23,169 bases of DNA, taken from a virus. Position 1 is the first letter of the stretch. Each line of letters starts with the position of its first letter. This document shows, in pieces, positions 1 to 6,834 of the stretch. The stretch spans positions 1-23,169 of IMG/VR virus record IMGVR_UViG_3300028558_000099. The stretch is one strand, 5' to 3'. The translations under genes were made by a program, and so were the position numbers. Under the pieces are notes generated by a model. It was not told the DNA's origin. It was given only the letters and a program-made list of their open reading frames with translations, and did no database searches.

Positions 1-1659
1 AGCTCCTGCAGCAAATTTTCTGTACTTTGACGGCTGAAATATGTCACCCAATCCCGTCAAGAAGTCCTTGAGCCCTGGAATTACGTTGACGAGCATTCTG
101 CCGAGCTTCACGCCCTCAAACAACACCGCCTGTAGCCCAAGCTTCACGTTCCAAATCGCTTTTCTGAACTCGTGTGTCGACTGCATTCCCCTGAACACGC
201 CGCTGATGAACTGATCGAGGAAGCCACCGTGCTGTGTCATGCCGCTCATCACCAGGCGTTCGATGGCATCTGCGAGCTTCTTCATGGCATCAGCCTGTGT
301 CAAAGTCTTTGCTGCCGCCTCGCCGCCCTTCTTTTTAATGTCGTCGAGAGACATTCCTTGATTTTTTGAAGAGAAAGCGAGCTTCGCAGTTGCTTCATCA
401 AGTCCCGTAGTTTGCGACAATAGTTTTAGCTCCTGTCGAGACATGTTCTCTGCGCTCTTGCCCGCAGCGAATAACGACTTACGCAACATGTCTACCTGTG
501 CTGCAGGATCCTGAGCCTGCATCATCTTGAACGCGTCGACTGTCACGCCAAATGACTGCGACAACTTTGCGGCATTTTCTGCGGCGCTGTCGAACGTCTC
601 AAACGCGTCGAGAGTGCCCGTTATCTTCTCGAGCTCTAACCCCAACTTGCGAGAGTACACTGACGCTTCAGCAATTTCCTTCACTGTCGCGCCTGCGAAG
701 TGCTTCACGTCTATCAATGCCTTGCCCATGTCGCGGCTGATCAACTTTGCGTCGAGCTTGAACGCATTGCCGAGCTCGTACGTGTACTTCGTGGTGTCCT
801 TGAGGTTGTCGGCGATTTTCTTACCATTGACGAGCGAAAGGTTGCCGAACGCAGACATCTGCTCACCCGTCAAGCCAAGTCCCTTTTGATATGCCAACAA
901 CGTCCCACCGTTCTTGCGAAATTCATCGGTGAACATGTTGAACGTCGGGCCCATTTCTTTCGCGAGCTCAATCATGTATTCGAGGCGCTGTGAGAACATG
1001 CCAAACACACGCCACGTTGACAGCCCAGTAGCACTGAAACCCGTCATGCTTTTTGACACGTCGATTATCGACTTGTTTGTTGGGCCCGACAAGCTACCAA
1101 ACTCAATGCGCATCTTGCGAACTGCCTCAGCGAGCTCGTTCATGCCGGTGTTAGACGCAGCTGCCATGTCTATAAAACGGGTGAATATCTTGAACGGTAT
1201 CGCTATGATCGATGCGCCGATTTCAAATATGCTACTTGCGACTGTGCCCAATAAACCAACGGCGCCCTTGCCAAGCGCAGTCAAATTTCTGAACCCTTGT
1301 CCTAAACCACTAACTGCAGCTGCAGTCACACCAATTTTCTTACCCGTCGACAGGAGCGCTTTTCCAAACATGTCAGACTGCTTGCTGACGCCGCTCGTCG
1401 ACTTTTTCAACTTGTCAAGCGTTGTGTTGAAGTCATCTGACTTTTTTCTCGCCTCGTCAACGCTTTTTGACAAGTCGTCTATCCAACTCGTAGACTTGCC
1501 TTCAGATTTTTGCTGAAGTGCAACGATGTTCTTCATCAAATCAAACTGTGTGCTGTAACTATTCTCGATGCGAGCGTTCGTGACAGCCATGTCATTAATA
1601 GTCTTCGACAGCTGTGTCGTTAACTTCAACTGATTTGAGATGTCGTCGTTATTTGCCAC
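1..1659 (-). CDS. Tail tape-measure protein, N-terminal 553 residues (runs off left edge)
   Basis: Translating the minus strand from a GTG at 1659 gives 553 codons with no stop to the window edge, so the C-terminus is missing. The N-terminus begins MANNDDISNQLKLTTQLSK and is polar and coiled-coil-like, with many Lys/Asp/Ser. A long Gly/Ala-rich hydrophobic stretch follows at about residues 105-160, then helical repeats with many 'GMTGFS/KLAFSSK' type segments. This is the usual make-up of phage tape-measure proteins, which span the tail lumen and set tail length. The gene lies directly downstream of a gp26-like hub gene and small genes, as the T4 tape measure (gp29) lies in the hub cluster. 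The start is chosen from AATAGGCG just upstream and the lack of an earlier in-frame start. The family call rests on composition and context, with no diagnostic motif. Confidence 0.8.
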   Translation of the reverse strand, partial: MANNDDISNQLKLTTQLSKTINDMAVTNARIENSYSTQFDLMKNIVALQQKSEGKSTSWIDDLSKSVDEARKKSDDFNTTLDKLKKSTSGVSKQSDMFGKALLSTGKKIGVTAAAVSGLGQGFRNLTALGKGAVGLLGTVASSIFEIGASIIAIPFKIFTRFIDMAAASNTGMNELAEAVRKMRIEFGSLSGPTNKSIIDVSKSMTGFSATGLSTWRVFGMFSQRLEYMIELAKEMGPTFNMFTDEFRKNGGTLLAYQKGLGLTGEQMSAFGNLSLVNGKKIADNLKDTTKYTYELGNAFKLDAKLISRDMGKALIDVKHFAGATVKEIAEASVYSRKLGLELEKITGTLDAFETFDSAAENAAKLSQSFGVTVDAFKMMQAQDPAAQVDMLRKSLFAAGKSAENMSRQELKLLSQTTGLDEATAKLAFSSKNQGMSLDDIKKKGGEAAAKTLTQADAMKKLADAIERLVMSGMTQHGGFLDQFISGVFRGMQSTHEFRKAIWNVKLGLQAVLFEGVKLGRMLVNVIPGLKDFLTGLGDIFQPSKYRKFAAGA

Positions 1660-1689
1660 GTACGCCTATTGATAATTAGGATTTCGTAT

Positions 1690-1965
1690 TTAAATTGGCC
1701 AAGAAATCCCAAGCGTACGCTCAAATTGAGCTCTCGATGCATTCTTCAACGCGAGCTTCTCAAACACGCTCTCGACTGTTGCGCCTGGACGACTTAACTC
1801 ATCCTGAAACCTGCGAGACGACGTCATTGCGTTTGCGATTGCATTCACTTCGTCGGGAGTCCCACGCATTTTTAATCCAGTGGCTTTCCCAATTAACCAT
1901 GCACCAACAGCTGCATAGAAAATTTTTCCCAATAGGTTAGTGTGAAGCTCGTTCAGTTTGTCCAC
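1690..1965 (-). CDS. Small protein with one hydrophobic helix, next to tape measure
   Basis: A 91-residue ORF starting at GTG 1965, nine bases after the stop of the upstream gene. Residues about 12-30 (KIFYAAVGAWLIGKATGLKM) form a single hydrophobic segment that could cross or contact a membrane. The rest is charged and helical. I do not recognise a family. Its position between the hub genes and the tape measure suggests a tail-assembly or tail-tip role, but that is inference. There is no strong Shine-Dalgarno; the start is preceded by TAATTATTAATC, a context seen at several other starts in this window. Confidence 0.7.
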   Translation of the reverse strand: MDKLNELHTNLLGKIFYAAVGAWLIGKATGLKMRGTPDEVNAIANAMTSSRRFQDELSRPGATVESVFEKLALKNASRAQFERTLGISWPI

Positions 1966-1974
1966 GATTAATAA

Positions 1975-2175
1975 TTATTCACCCAACAACTCTTTAATCT
2001 GTTCCTGTATCGTCTCAACGTTTCCTTGCAACTCATCGTACTCACGCTCAAGTGCAGACTTCGTGTACGGTGCCATGCGGTTAGTTGCATTAATAAGCAG
2101 AAACAACTTTCTGATCGCCAATGCGTTGTCTTCCAAATCAATTAGCGCTTTTAACACTTCATTCTCGATTGTCAC
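1975..2175 (-). CDS. Small coiled-coil protein in the hub/tape-measure operon
   Basis: A 66-residue, strongly helical and charged protein. Its two heptad-like halves (about residues 5-30 and 38-64, ending QEQIKELLGE) suggest a short coiled coil. The GTG start overlaps the previous gene's stop as GTGA, and an excellent Shine-Dalgarno (AAGGAGG) lies six bases upstream, so translation is probably coupled. The family is not recognised. In the T4 hub cluster, genes of this size act as assembly factors or chaperones, which is the most likely role here by context only. Confidence 0.7.
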   Translation of the reverse strand: MTIENEVLKALIDLEDNALAIRKLFLLINATNRMAPYTKSALEREYDELQGNVETIQEQIKELLGE

Positions 2176-2456
2176 GAAAACCTCCTTGTCCTCGCAGGAC
2201 CTTCTGTTCTTGTCATTCCTTGCAACGATCTCACGTCGGAAGTATTTTGGTGCGCAGCCCTTGATTGACCACTGTTTCCTTCGCCACCTTTATTTATCTC
2301 TTTTGAAATTCTGTTCAAAAACCACTGTCGATACGAAATTGGCAAATTCCACGCTTCTGTGAATGTAAACCCGCCGTAATAAATCAAGTTGAATACTGAT
2401 TCGAGCGTTACGTTTGACTTATCTTCAAGCGTTTGGCCAAAGAAAGGAAGAACCAA
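2172..2456 (-). CDS. Small hub-cluster protein, possible tail assembly chaperone
   Basis: A 94-residue ORF. Its N-terminal half contains NLIYYGGFTFTEAWNLP followed by an R-x-W-F-x-x-R segment. In my recollection this 'x-x-F-x-EAWNLP-x-x-x-R-x-W-F' pattern is common in short myophage proteins encoded right after gp26-like genes. The C-terminal third is polar and low in complexity (Gly, Ser, Arg, Gln). The only available start is TTG at 2456, 32 bases inside the end of the upstream hub gene; in this frame a stop lies three codons before it. The ORF could therefore start at TTG or be reached by a +1 ribosomal frameshift. Order hub, this gene, two small genes, tape measure fits a chaperone, but no function is proven. 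Confidence 0.65.
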   Translation of the reverse strand: MVLPFFGQTLEDKSNVTLESVFNLIYYGGFTFTEAWNLPISYRQWFLNRISKEINKGGEGNSGQSRAAHQNTSDVRSLQGMTRTEGPARTRRFS

Positions 2457-3294
2457 GCGGTATCGTCACCTCGTTCGTGTGTCCACACGCTGCACATACG
2501 TAATCCTGCTTCATGTCGATGCCGGGCTCGTTATCAACGATGTACTTACGTAGCGCCAAGCTATCGACGGGTGACAATTTGCTGATGAAGCGAGCAATCT
2601 TTGCCTTGTCTGTCACGCCGTTCACAGATTGTAACACGGTTGCAAGTCCACCCGACACTGTGCCTGCCTGTTGCAGGCCTAATTTTGTCTGTTTCTCTTT
2701 TATTTGTGACGTTTCAAGTTCGTCCTTGCTTGTCATGAACTTAAACCTGACAACTACGGGCTGTCCACCGAGGCGCGCCTTGGGTAAAGTGTACTCAAAC
2801 AAGTTCACGTGATCCTCAACGGGAGCGATCTTTAGGTTCTTTACGCCCAACTTCGACAGGTTGAACTTGTTCTTTAGTTTTGCATTGCACTCCTCACACT
2901 CGACTTCAGCCTCGTACTCAGCACCGTAACCTGTCACACGCACTGCCACGAGAATAGCGTTGCGATCGCCAACAATTAGATCAAGCGTGTTGAACGACTT
3001 TTCGAGCAAACAAGACTTGATCACCTCATTGATCACCGTGCCTTGTTTCAAGTAGGCGCGATTTGTCAGAATGTCTTCCTCACGAGTCGTCATCGCACAG
3101 ATCTGAACGCCTTCGGCATCGCAAAACGCACTACCTATAGGATAAATTAAACCACGTGATGGCAACGGCGCGATGTCTACAGGAACGTCTAAGTCGAGTT
3201 CATCTCGAGGAGACTGTTGCGGTGCTTGCTGAACCTGCGCAGGTGCAGTGATTGGATTTGAAAAAACTGAATTCTTTTCACGATCAGTTGACAT
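2425..3294 (-). CDS. Baseplate hub protein, T4 gp26-like (T4_baseplate family)
   Basis: A 289-residue protein with a disordered Gln/Pro-rich start (to about residue 40), then PLPSRGLIYPIGS (43-55) and AMTTREEDIL (67-76), a combination typical of the T4_baseplate (gp26) family. C133-x2-C136 and C267-x2-C270 look like a four-Cys zinc site. The C-terminus ends in the hydrophobic IPLGSSFLWPNA. In T4, gp26 is part of the baseplate hub and is encoded near the tape measure, as here. The start is ATG 3294 with AAGGA nine bases upstream. The family is recognised from memory of the motifs; the exact T4 counterpart is inferred. Confidence 0.75.
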   Translation of the reverse strand: MSTDREKNSVFSNPITAPAQVQQAPQQSPRDELDLDVPVDIAPLPSRGLIYPIGSAFCDAEGVQICAMTTREEDILTNRAYLKQGTVINEVIKSCLLEKSFNTLDLIVGDRNAILVAVRVTGYGAEYEAEVECEECNAKLKNKFNLSKLGVKNLKIAPVEDHVNLFEYTLPKARLGGQPVVVRFKFMTSKDELETSQIKEKQTKLGLQQAGTVSGGLATVLQSVNGVTDKAKIARFISKLSPVDSLALRKYIVDNEPGIDMKQDYVCAACGHTNEVTIPLGSSFLWPNA

Positions 3295-3348
3295 AGTGTA
3301 ATCCTTGTTAAAAAATTAACTCACCGCAAAAAATGTGATACACGTGCG

Positions 3349-3585
3349 TCAATTTGACAACGTTTTTCTTGTGCTCCTGTTTAACACACCATCACAAATC
3401 TCAACCCACCTGCGATCGACTTCATGAGCAAAGTCGTCCTTAGTCCATCCACACATGCTCATGAACTCTGCACACTTCTTCTCAAAGTTGTACGAAACAA
3501 TTCCATTTGCATTCACAAAGTCATCATCAATCTTGTCAAGTGTCTCACACATGACGTCAAATGGAACTCGCAAAAAAATGTTCAT
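3349..3585 (-). CDS. Hypothetical protein (78 aa)
   Basis: A small acidic, helical protein with three Cys, beginning MNIFLRVPFDVMCETL. I place the start at ATG 3585; a GTG at 3615 would add ten residues (MIEMFYYHNN). ATG 3585 is preceded by CATAATAAC, similar to other A/T-rich starts here. No domain is recognised. It lies just upstream of the hub gene on the same strand and diverges from the plus-strand polymerase cluster. Confidence 0.55.
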   Translation of the reverse strand: MNIFLRVPFDVMCETLDKIDDDFVNANGIVSYNFEKKCAEFMSMCGWTKDDFAHEVDRRWVEICDGVLNRSTRKTLSN

Positions 3586-3636
3586 GTTATTATGATAGTA
3601 AAACATTTCAATCACGTTGACAAATATTCTTCAAAA

Positions 3637-3665
3637 GTGAAAAATGCACAAGCGCTGTTTATAAT
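3637..3665 (+). promoter_or_regulatory. Possible sigma70-type promoter for the polymerase cluster
   Basis: TATAAT at 3660-3665 is a perfect -10 box, with GTGAAA at 3637-3642 as a weak -35 at a 17-base spacing. It lies 10 bases upstream of the ATG at 3676, in the gap between divergent genes. Host RNA polymerase could use it for early or middle expression of the four plus-strand genes. The short leader and poor -35 make this tentative. Confidence 0.4.
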
Positions 3666-3675
3666 TAACCACACA

Positions 3676-3894
3676 ATGATGAAGCACATGTTGCTCGTTT
3701 TATTTCTATCGTGTTCATGTTGCTCGACTCACAAACACATTACAGTGCAGCCATCACAAACGTACTACGAAGTGTGTAGTTCTCTCGAATGTAAGGTGAG
3801 CTGCGAACGTCCTAAAACTTACGTGCAAGGATCTTACTTAAGACGTGTTTGGATCGTGAACCAAAATCGACGCCTTGTATTAAAATCAAACTAA
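3676..3894 (+). CDS. Small Cys-rich secreted or lipoprotein candidate
   Basis: A 72-residue ORF starting at ATG 3676 (or the adjacent ATG 3679). The N-terminus MMKHMLLVLFLSCSCCST has one Lys, a hydrophobic core and a Cys cluster at about residues 13-16, like a signal peptide with a lipobox-type end (FLSC). The mature part has Cys at about residues 34, 39 and 43 and ends in a basic stretch. The frame is open further upstream (to 3424), but that region is antisense to another gene and lacks a signal sequence. Phage lipoproteins of this size include outer spanins and superinfection-exclusion proteins; nothing here identifies either. It is first of four plus-strand genes leading to the polymerase. 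Confidence 0.55.
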   Translation: MMKHMLLVLFLSCSCCSTHKHITVQPSQTYYEVCSSLECKVSCERPKTYVQGSYLRRVWIVNQNRRLVLKSN

Positions 3895-3899
3895 ATAAT

Positions 3900-4148
3900 A
3901 TGTCAACGCAACAAAAATGGGAAGAACTCAAGGCGCAAATTGCTTATGAAGCGATACGAGATTTTCGTTATTCGCTCGCAAAATCGATTTTGGTTGGGCC
4001 CGTCAATAACGACGATCCATCTGGGGATCATACAATTATTTTTGGTGAAGACGAATTTAAGATTGGACGTTTTGCAACTCGACACGACGCATGTAACGCC
4101 GCTAACGCGATTTCTGACGCAATCGAACAACACAGAATGAGAAAATAA
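3900..4148 (+). CDS. Hypothetical protein (82 aa)
   Basis: I chose ATG 3900 over the in-frame ATG at 3849, which lies inside the previous gene. The protein, MSTQQKWEELKAQIAYEA onward, is mixed alpha/beta with a central GDHTIIFGEDEFKIGRF strand pair and a helical end. I do not recognise a family. It follows the lipoprotein candidate by five bases and precedes the next gene by one base, so the cluster is probably one transcript with the polymerase. Confidence 0.65.
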   Translation: MSTQQKWEELKAQIAYEAIRDFRYSLAKSILVGPVNNDDPSGDHTIIFGEDEFKIGRFATRHDACNAANAISDAIEQHRMRK

Positions 4149-4149
4149 C

Positions 4150-4371
4150 ATGAACAATCAACAACAAATAGACGAATTGGTGAAGCTCGTAAATGAAGTG
4201 CCCACTCAACGCCTGGGACAGTTGATCGTCAACGCATTTTGCATGTCTGAACGCTACGACTGTGCAAATCTTGATTTAGACTTGTTCTACATCACTGACG
4301 AAAAGTTGCTTGAGCTGATCACAAATTTTATCTCCGTCACGCGCGAACGAAATGCAGTTCACACTCGATAA
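4150..4371 (+). CDS. Hypothetical protein (73 aa) upstream of the polymerase
   Basis: A 73-residue acidic helical protein starting MNNQQQIDELVKLVNEVP. No domain is recognised. It starts one base after the preceding stop, and its 3' end overlaps the polymerase start by 20 bases, which suggests translational coupling. A role in replication is possible from context only. Confidence 0.65.
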   Translation: MNNQQQIDELVKLVNEVPTQRLGQLIVNAFCMSERYDCANLDLDLFYITDEKLLELITNFISVTRERNAVHTR

Positions 4372-5551
4372 ATCAACGATAGGCACTGAAAAACACCTAT
4401 CGTGTGATGATAATAAACTGATGTGGGTTGACGAAGTTCAGCCTCCATCTTGGCATGTCACGAATGGGAATGTAATCGGAAAAAATTTCAACGACTTGGT
4501 GAACATCTCGTTGAAAGAGCTTGATTTTCTGCCCCCGAAGAAGTACGTTGACATGATGAAGACGTTCTCAAACGTCAACTTGTCGTGCGTTCCCTGGCAA
4601 CGGGTGATGACGAAGCGAGATCACGCTGCCTTCGTGAAGGCACTTCTTAACAAGATTGAATGTTTCCTTTGCAATGCTCCCACGAATTACTACGATGGAA
4701 CGTGGGTAAAAGCGAGTGCAGTCTTTAACAACTTGCAACGTGCGAAGATAAACAAAAGGCTCTTGAAAGAACTGTTCGACAAGAACAAAGGAAACATTTC
4801 GGCATTACAAACGTTTGTGCCACGTGACGACGGGTTTGCGAACGAAGTCGTGTACAACAGGTTTGCAACCGAAACTGGAAGACTTACAGTAAAGTCTGGG
4901 CCGCACATACTTGAGCTCAAGCGTGAACACAGGAGCATAATCGAGAGCATTCACGGTGACGACGGTGAAATATGCATCATTGACTTCAACGCATTAGAAC
5001 CTCGAGTCGTGTTGTACGAAGCAAACAAGTCTTGTGAAAATAAAGACATCTACTCGCACGTTGCAAACGAACACAAGTTGACGCGCACTGAAGCAAAGGC
5101 GGGCACAATATGCACAATGTACGGCGCAGGAACAAACTTGATAGTTGAGACTTTACAATGCGATGAAGCGCGAGCCGATGAAATCAGCAACGCTATCAGA
5201 AAGTACTACGAGATACGCGCGCTTACAAACAGGATCAAGACACAATTTATAAAGGAGGGCACGCTGCAAACGCGCTTCGGAAGGCCTTTGAAAATTGACG
5301 ATCCGAGAAGCAGCGTTTTGCTCAATCACTTTGTGCAAGGCACGGGGTGTGACGTCGTTTTGTTGGCATTCTCAAACATCACCGAAGAAATGAAGACGAA
5401 AACGCCAAATTGTCGCCCACTCTTCATGATTCATGATGCGTTGGTGATTGACGCATTGAAGAGCGAGCTGCCAAAACTCGACGAGCTACTGACTGTGAAA
5501 GTGAGTAGCTACGTGCAGAGGTTTTATTTGAAACGAACTAAGATTTATTAA
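4352..5551 (+). CDS. Family A DNA polymerase, polymerase domain only
   Basis: A 399-residue protein with the family A (Pol I type) motifs in order: TGRL at 175-178; motif A IIDFNALEPRV (D211, E216); motif B/O-helix R245-x3-K249...Y257-G258; N325 and Q329 in NHFVQGTGCD; motif C MIHDALVID (H361, D362). It would add nucleotides to a DNA primer. Three features are odd. The length covers only the palm/fingers/thumb, with no room for a 3'-5' exonuclease domain. The residue at the Pol I Phe762 position is Ile253, in TICTMYG instead of NFGxxYG. Motif C reads HDA instead of HDE. The catalytic aspartates remain, so it may be active. It is last in a plus-strand cluster, ending one base from a convergent gene. 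The nuclease part could be encoded elsewhere. Confidence 0.85.
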   Translation: MQFTLDKSTIGTEKHLSCDDNKLMWVDEVQPPSWHVTNGNVIGKNFNDLVNISLKELDFLPPKKYVDMMKTFSNVNLSCVPWQRVMTKRDHAAFVKALLNKIECFLCNAPTNYYDGTWVKASAVFNNLQRAKINKRLLKELFDKNKGNISALQTFVPRDDGFANEVVYNRFATETGRLTVKSGPHILELKREHRSIIESIHGDDGEICIIDFNALEPRVVLYEANKSCENKDIYSHVANEHKLTRTEAKAGTICTMYGAGTNLIVETLQCDEARADEISNAIRKYYEIRALTNRIKTQFIKEGTLQTRFGRPLKIDDPRSSVLLNHFVQGTGCDVVLLAFSNITEEMKTKTPNCRPLFMIHDALVIDALKSELPKLDELLTVKVSSYVQRFYLKRTKIY

Positions 5552-5552
5552 A

Positions 5553-5867
5553 TCAATAACCACAACCCATAAGTTCATATAACTTTTTGACAGACGCTTC
5601 AACTTCTCGTGCAACGTCATCGTACGTTGTGTCTTCTTCGTCATCAACGATGAAGTCAATACCTTCAATCGCGCCTGACAATGTTTTCTTTATTTCTCGT
5701 AACATTTTTAGCGAACTGTTGACGCATTTAACAATCACGTAATTTGGATCTGCTTCACTTGGCTTTTTGACGTTAGTTCCCACCTCTTCACCATATGCAC
5801 CGATTGATGGCTTGTTGAACTCTTCTCGAATTATTTGTTGTAGTTGTTTCTTTGTTAAAGTCGCCAT
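5553..5867 (-). CDS. Small tagged protein 1 (N-terminal LTxxQLxxIIREE peptide)
   Basis: A 104-residue protein beginning MATLTKKQLQQIIREEF, one of five proteins here with this N-terminal peptide; I13-R14-E15 gives the I-x-E signature. After the tag come a Gly/Pro-rich linker and an acidic helical domain with a DDEEDTTYDD stretch, ending ELMGCGY. The start is ATG 5867 with GAGGAAA upstream. The body resembles nothing I know. Its role is unknown; packaging into the virion is one idea based on the tag. Its end meets the polymerase gene tail to tail with a one-base gap. Confidence 0.7.
   Translation of the reverse strand: MATLTKKQLQQIIREEFNKPSIGAYGEEVGTNVKKPSEADPNYVIVKCVNSSLKMLREIKKTLSGAIEGIDFIVDDEEDTTYDDVAREVEASVKKLYELMGCGY
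5821..5852. repeat. 32-bp perfect direct repeat, copy 1
   Basis: The sequence tcttctcgaattatttgttg... at 5821-5852 is identical to 6043-6074. It encodes the KKQLQQIIREE part of the N-terminal tag in two neighbouring genes. Nucleotide identity inside otherwise different genes points to recent duplication or recombination of the tag. Confidence 0.9.
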
Positions 5868-5918
5868 GATTTAAATATTTCCTCAACGTTGCTAATGAAA
5901 AAAAATGTCAACGTGAGA

Positions 5919-6089
5919 CTATTTAAGTTGAGATTGAATCCAATCTGCAGCATCATACAGCCCATTTTGATTTGCAAACTTTATTAAATCTTTAAGTTGA
6001 TCAGTCACAGATCTCTGATCTGGCATTTTTGTGTTTGTTATTTCTTCTCGAATTATTTGTTGTAGTTGTTTCTTGGTTAGATTTGCCAT
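5919..6089 (-). CDS. Small tagged protein 2 (56 aa)
   Basis: A short gene found by reading the minus strand: ATG 6089 to TAG at 5919. It begins MANLTKKQLQQIIREEI, nearly identical to the start of its downstream neighbour, then continues with an unrelated 39-residue tail ending YDAADWIQSQLK. About a third of the protein is the shared tag, so it is close to a minimal tagged protein. AAAGAAAGA lies 10-18 bases upstream as a weak ribosome site. The start is three bases after the stop of the upstream gene. Function unknown. Confidence 0.65.
   Translation of the reverse strand: MANLTKKQLQQIIREEITNTKMPDQRSVTDQLKDLIKFANQNGLYDAADWIQSQLK
6043..6074. repeat. 32-bp perfect direct repeat, copy 2
   Basis: Second copy of the repeat at 5821-5852, 222 bp away in the same orientation, lying in the tag-coding part of the 56-residue gene. 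Identity ends at 6075 (g versus t). Confidence 0.9.
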
Positions 6090-6092
6090 TAT

Positions 6093-6362
6093 TCAATATC
6101 TTTCTTTGCTCTCGTATCTATGCTTTGCATATTTGTGAATATATCTACAAAGCTCTTCACCACGCTTTGCATGTCGCTTCATCCACGTGACGTTGTTTCG
6201 ACCTGCGCTATCATGCGTGTAAGCGTATGCCCAACCGGAGCTAAAGTAAACTTTGATCCAATCAGCACCCGTCTCATAGTCAACAACGCTCGACGTGCCA
6301 GTCAAGTTCTTGTAGAGTTCTTCGTTGATGGCTTTACGCAAAGCAGAAATTGTCAGTATCAC
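6093..6362 (-). CDS. Small tagged protein 3 (89 aa)
   Basis: I place the start at GTG 6362, giving MILTISALRKAINEEL; an upstream TTG at 6368 is also open. The GTG start aligns this N-terminus with the tag on four other proteins (M-x-L-T-x3-L-R-x2-I-x-E-E), which is the main reason for choosing it. The body has aromatic strands (WIKVYFSSGWAYAY) and ends in a basic helix with several His and Arg. No family is recognised. It starts nine bases after the stop of the preceding gene. Confidence 0.65.
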   Translation of the reverse strand: MILTISALRKAINEELYKNLTGTSSVVDYETGADWIKVYFSSGWAYAYTHDSAGRNNVTWMKRHAKRGEELCRYIHKYAKHRYESKERY

Positions 6363-6371
6363 AATCAATAA

Positions 6372-6581
6372 CTATTCATCATCTTCACACACAAAGTCGT
6401 AATCATTCTTTTCTCGTTCAAACTCGTAGTATCGTCCTTCTTCGCGAGAGAGGTTAACCAATTCATCAATCGTATTTGCAAATTCTTCGCTTGTCGCAGT
6501 TTTTGCGTATTCATGCAGGTCTTCACCAATGCGAGATGCAAAAACATAAATTGTATCATATTTTGAAAAATCAAATTTCAT
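6372..6581 (-). CDS. Hypothetical acidic protein (69 aa)
   Basis: The start is ATG 6581, overlapping the end of the upstream gene by 11 bases (ATGAAATTTGA). The frame is open further upstream to 6650, but that part lies inside the neighbour. The protein starts MKFDFSKYDTIYVFASRIG and ends in the very acidic NDYDFVCEDDE. A competing ORF in another frame (6365-6574) has poor composition and is rejected. No domain is recognised. Confidence 0.65.
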   Translation of the reverse strand: MKFDFSKYDTIYVFASRIGEDLHEYAKTATSEEFANTIDELVNLSREEGRYYEFEREKNDYDFVCEDDE

Positions 6582-6753
6582 AACGTATCGCTTTCTTACA
6601 CATTTCCCACATGTCTTCATCAAAGTGAGGATATCGTGCAAACAATGCAATGAACACGTTCAACACTGTGTGATCGTCTGGACGATTATTAATATGCGAC
6701 AACACATATTTCTTACCAGTGGCCTCGTCACAATCGTCAAGGAATTCACGCAC
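6571..6753 (-). CDS. Hypothetical protein (60 aa)
   Basis: A 60-residue ORF starting at GTG 6753, beginning MREFLDDCDEATGKKYV and ending KKAIRYEI. It is acidic, helical and not recognised. The start lies in a 15-bp palindrome (ACGTAATAATTACGT, 6752-6766), with no purine-rich ribosome site. Its stop overlaps the start of the next gene, suggesting coupled translation. Confidence 0.6.
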   Translation of the reverse strand: MREFLDDCDEATGKKYVLSHINNRPDDHTVLNVFIALFARYPHFDEDMWEMCKKAIRYEI

Positions 6754-6834
6754 GTAATAATTACGTCGTCGGGAGACAAAATCTAAGACTTGCCATCAGG
6801 ATCAAGTTGCTCCGACCACCACACAATTCAGGGT

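Noticed and set aside
527-1516. Long plus-strand open frames (527-889, 914-1516) opposite the tape measure
   Set aside because: They are antisense to a continuous 553-codon minus-strand frame with phage-tail composition and lack plausible domains.
3617-3622. TTGACA as a -35 box for the TATAAT at 3660
   Set aside because: The spacing is 37 bases, far longer than the 16-18 needed; GTGAAA at 3637 is a weaker but correctly spaced match.
5542-5554. Palindrome GATTTATTAAATC at the convergent ends of the polymerase gene and its neighbour
   Set aside because: The stem is only six A/T-rich pairs with a one-base centre, so it cannot form a stable terminator hairpin.
6365-6574. Alternative 69-codon minus-strand frame
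   Set aside because: It overlaps the better gene at 6372-6581, which has a coupled ATG and a natural acidic composition; this frame is rich in Met/Leu/Lys without pattern.
6752-6766. 15-bp palindrome ACGTAATAATTACGT as an operator
   Set aside because: It is short, A/T-rich and overlaps a start codon; no second copy was found near other promoters.
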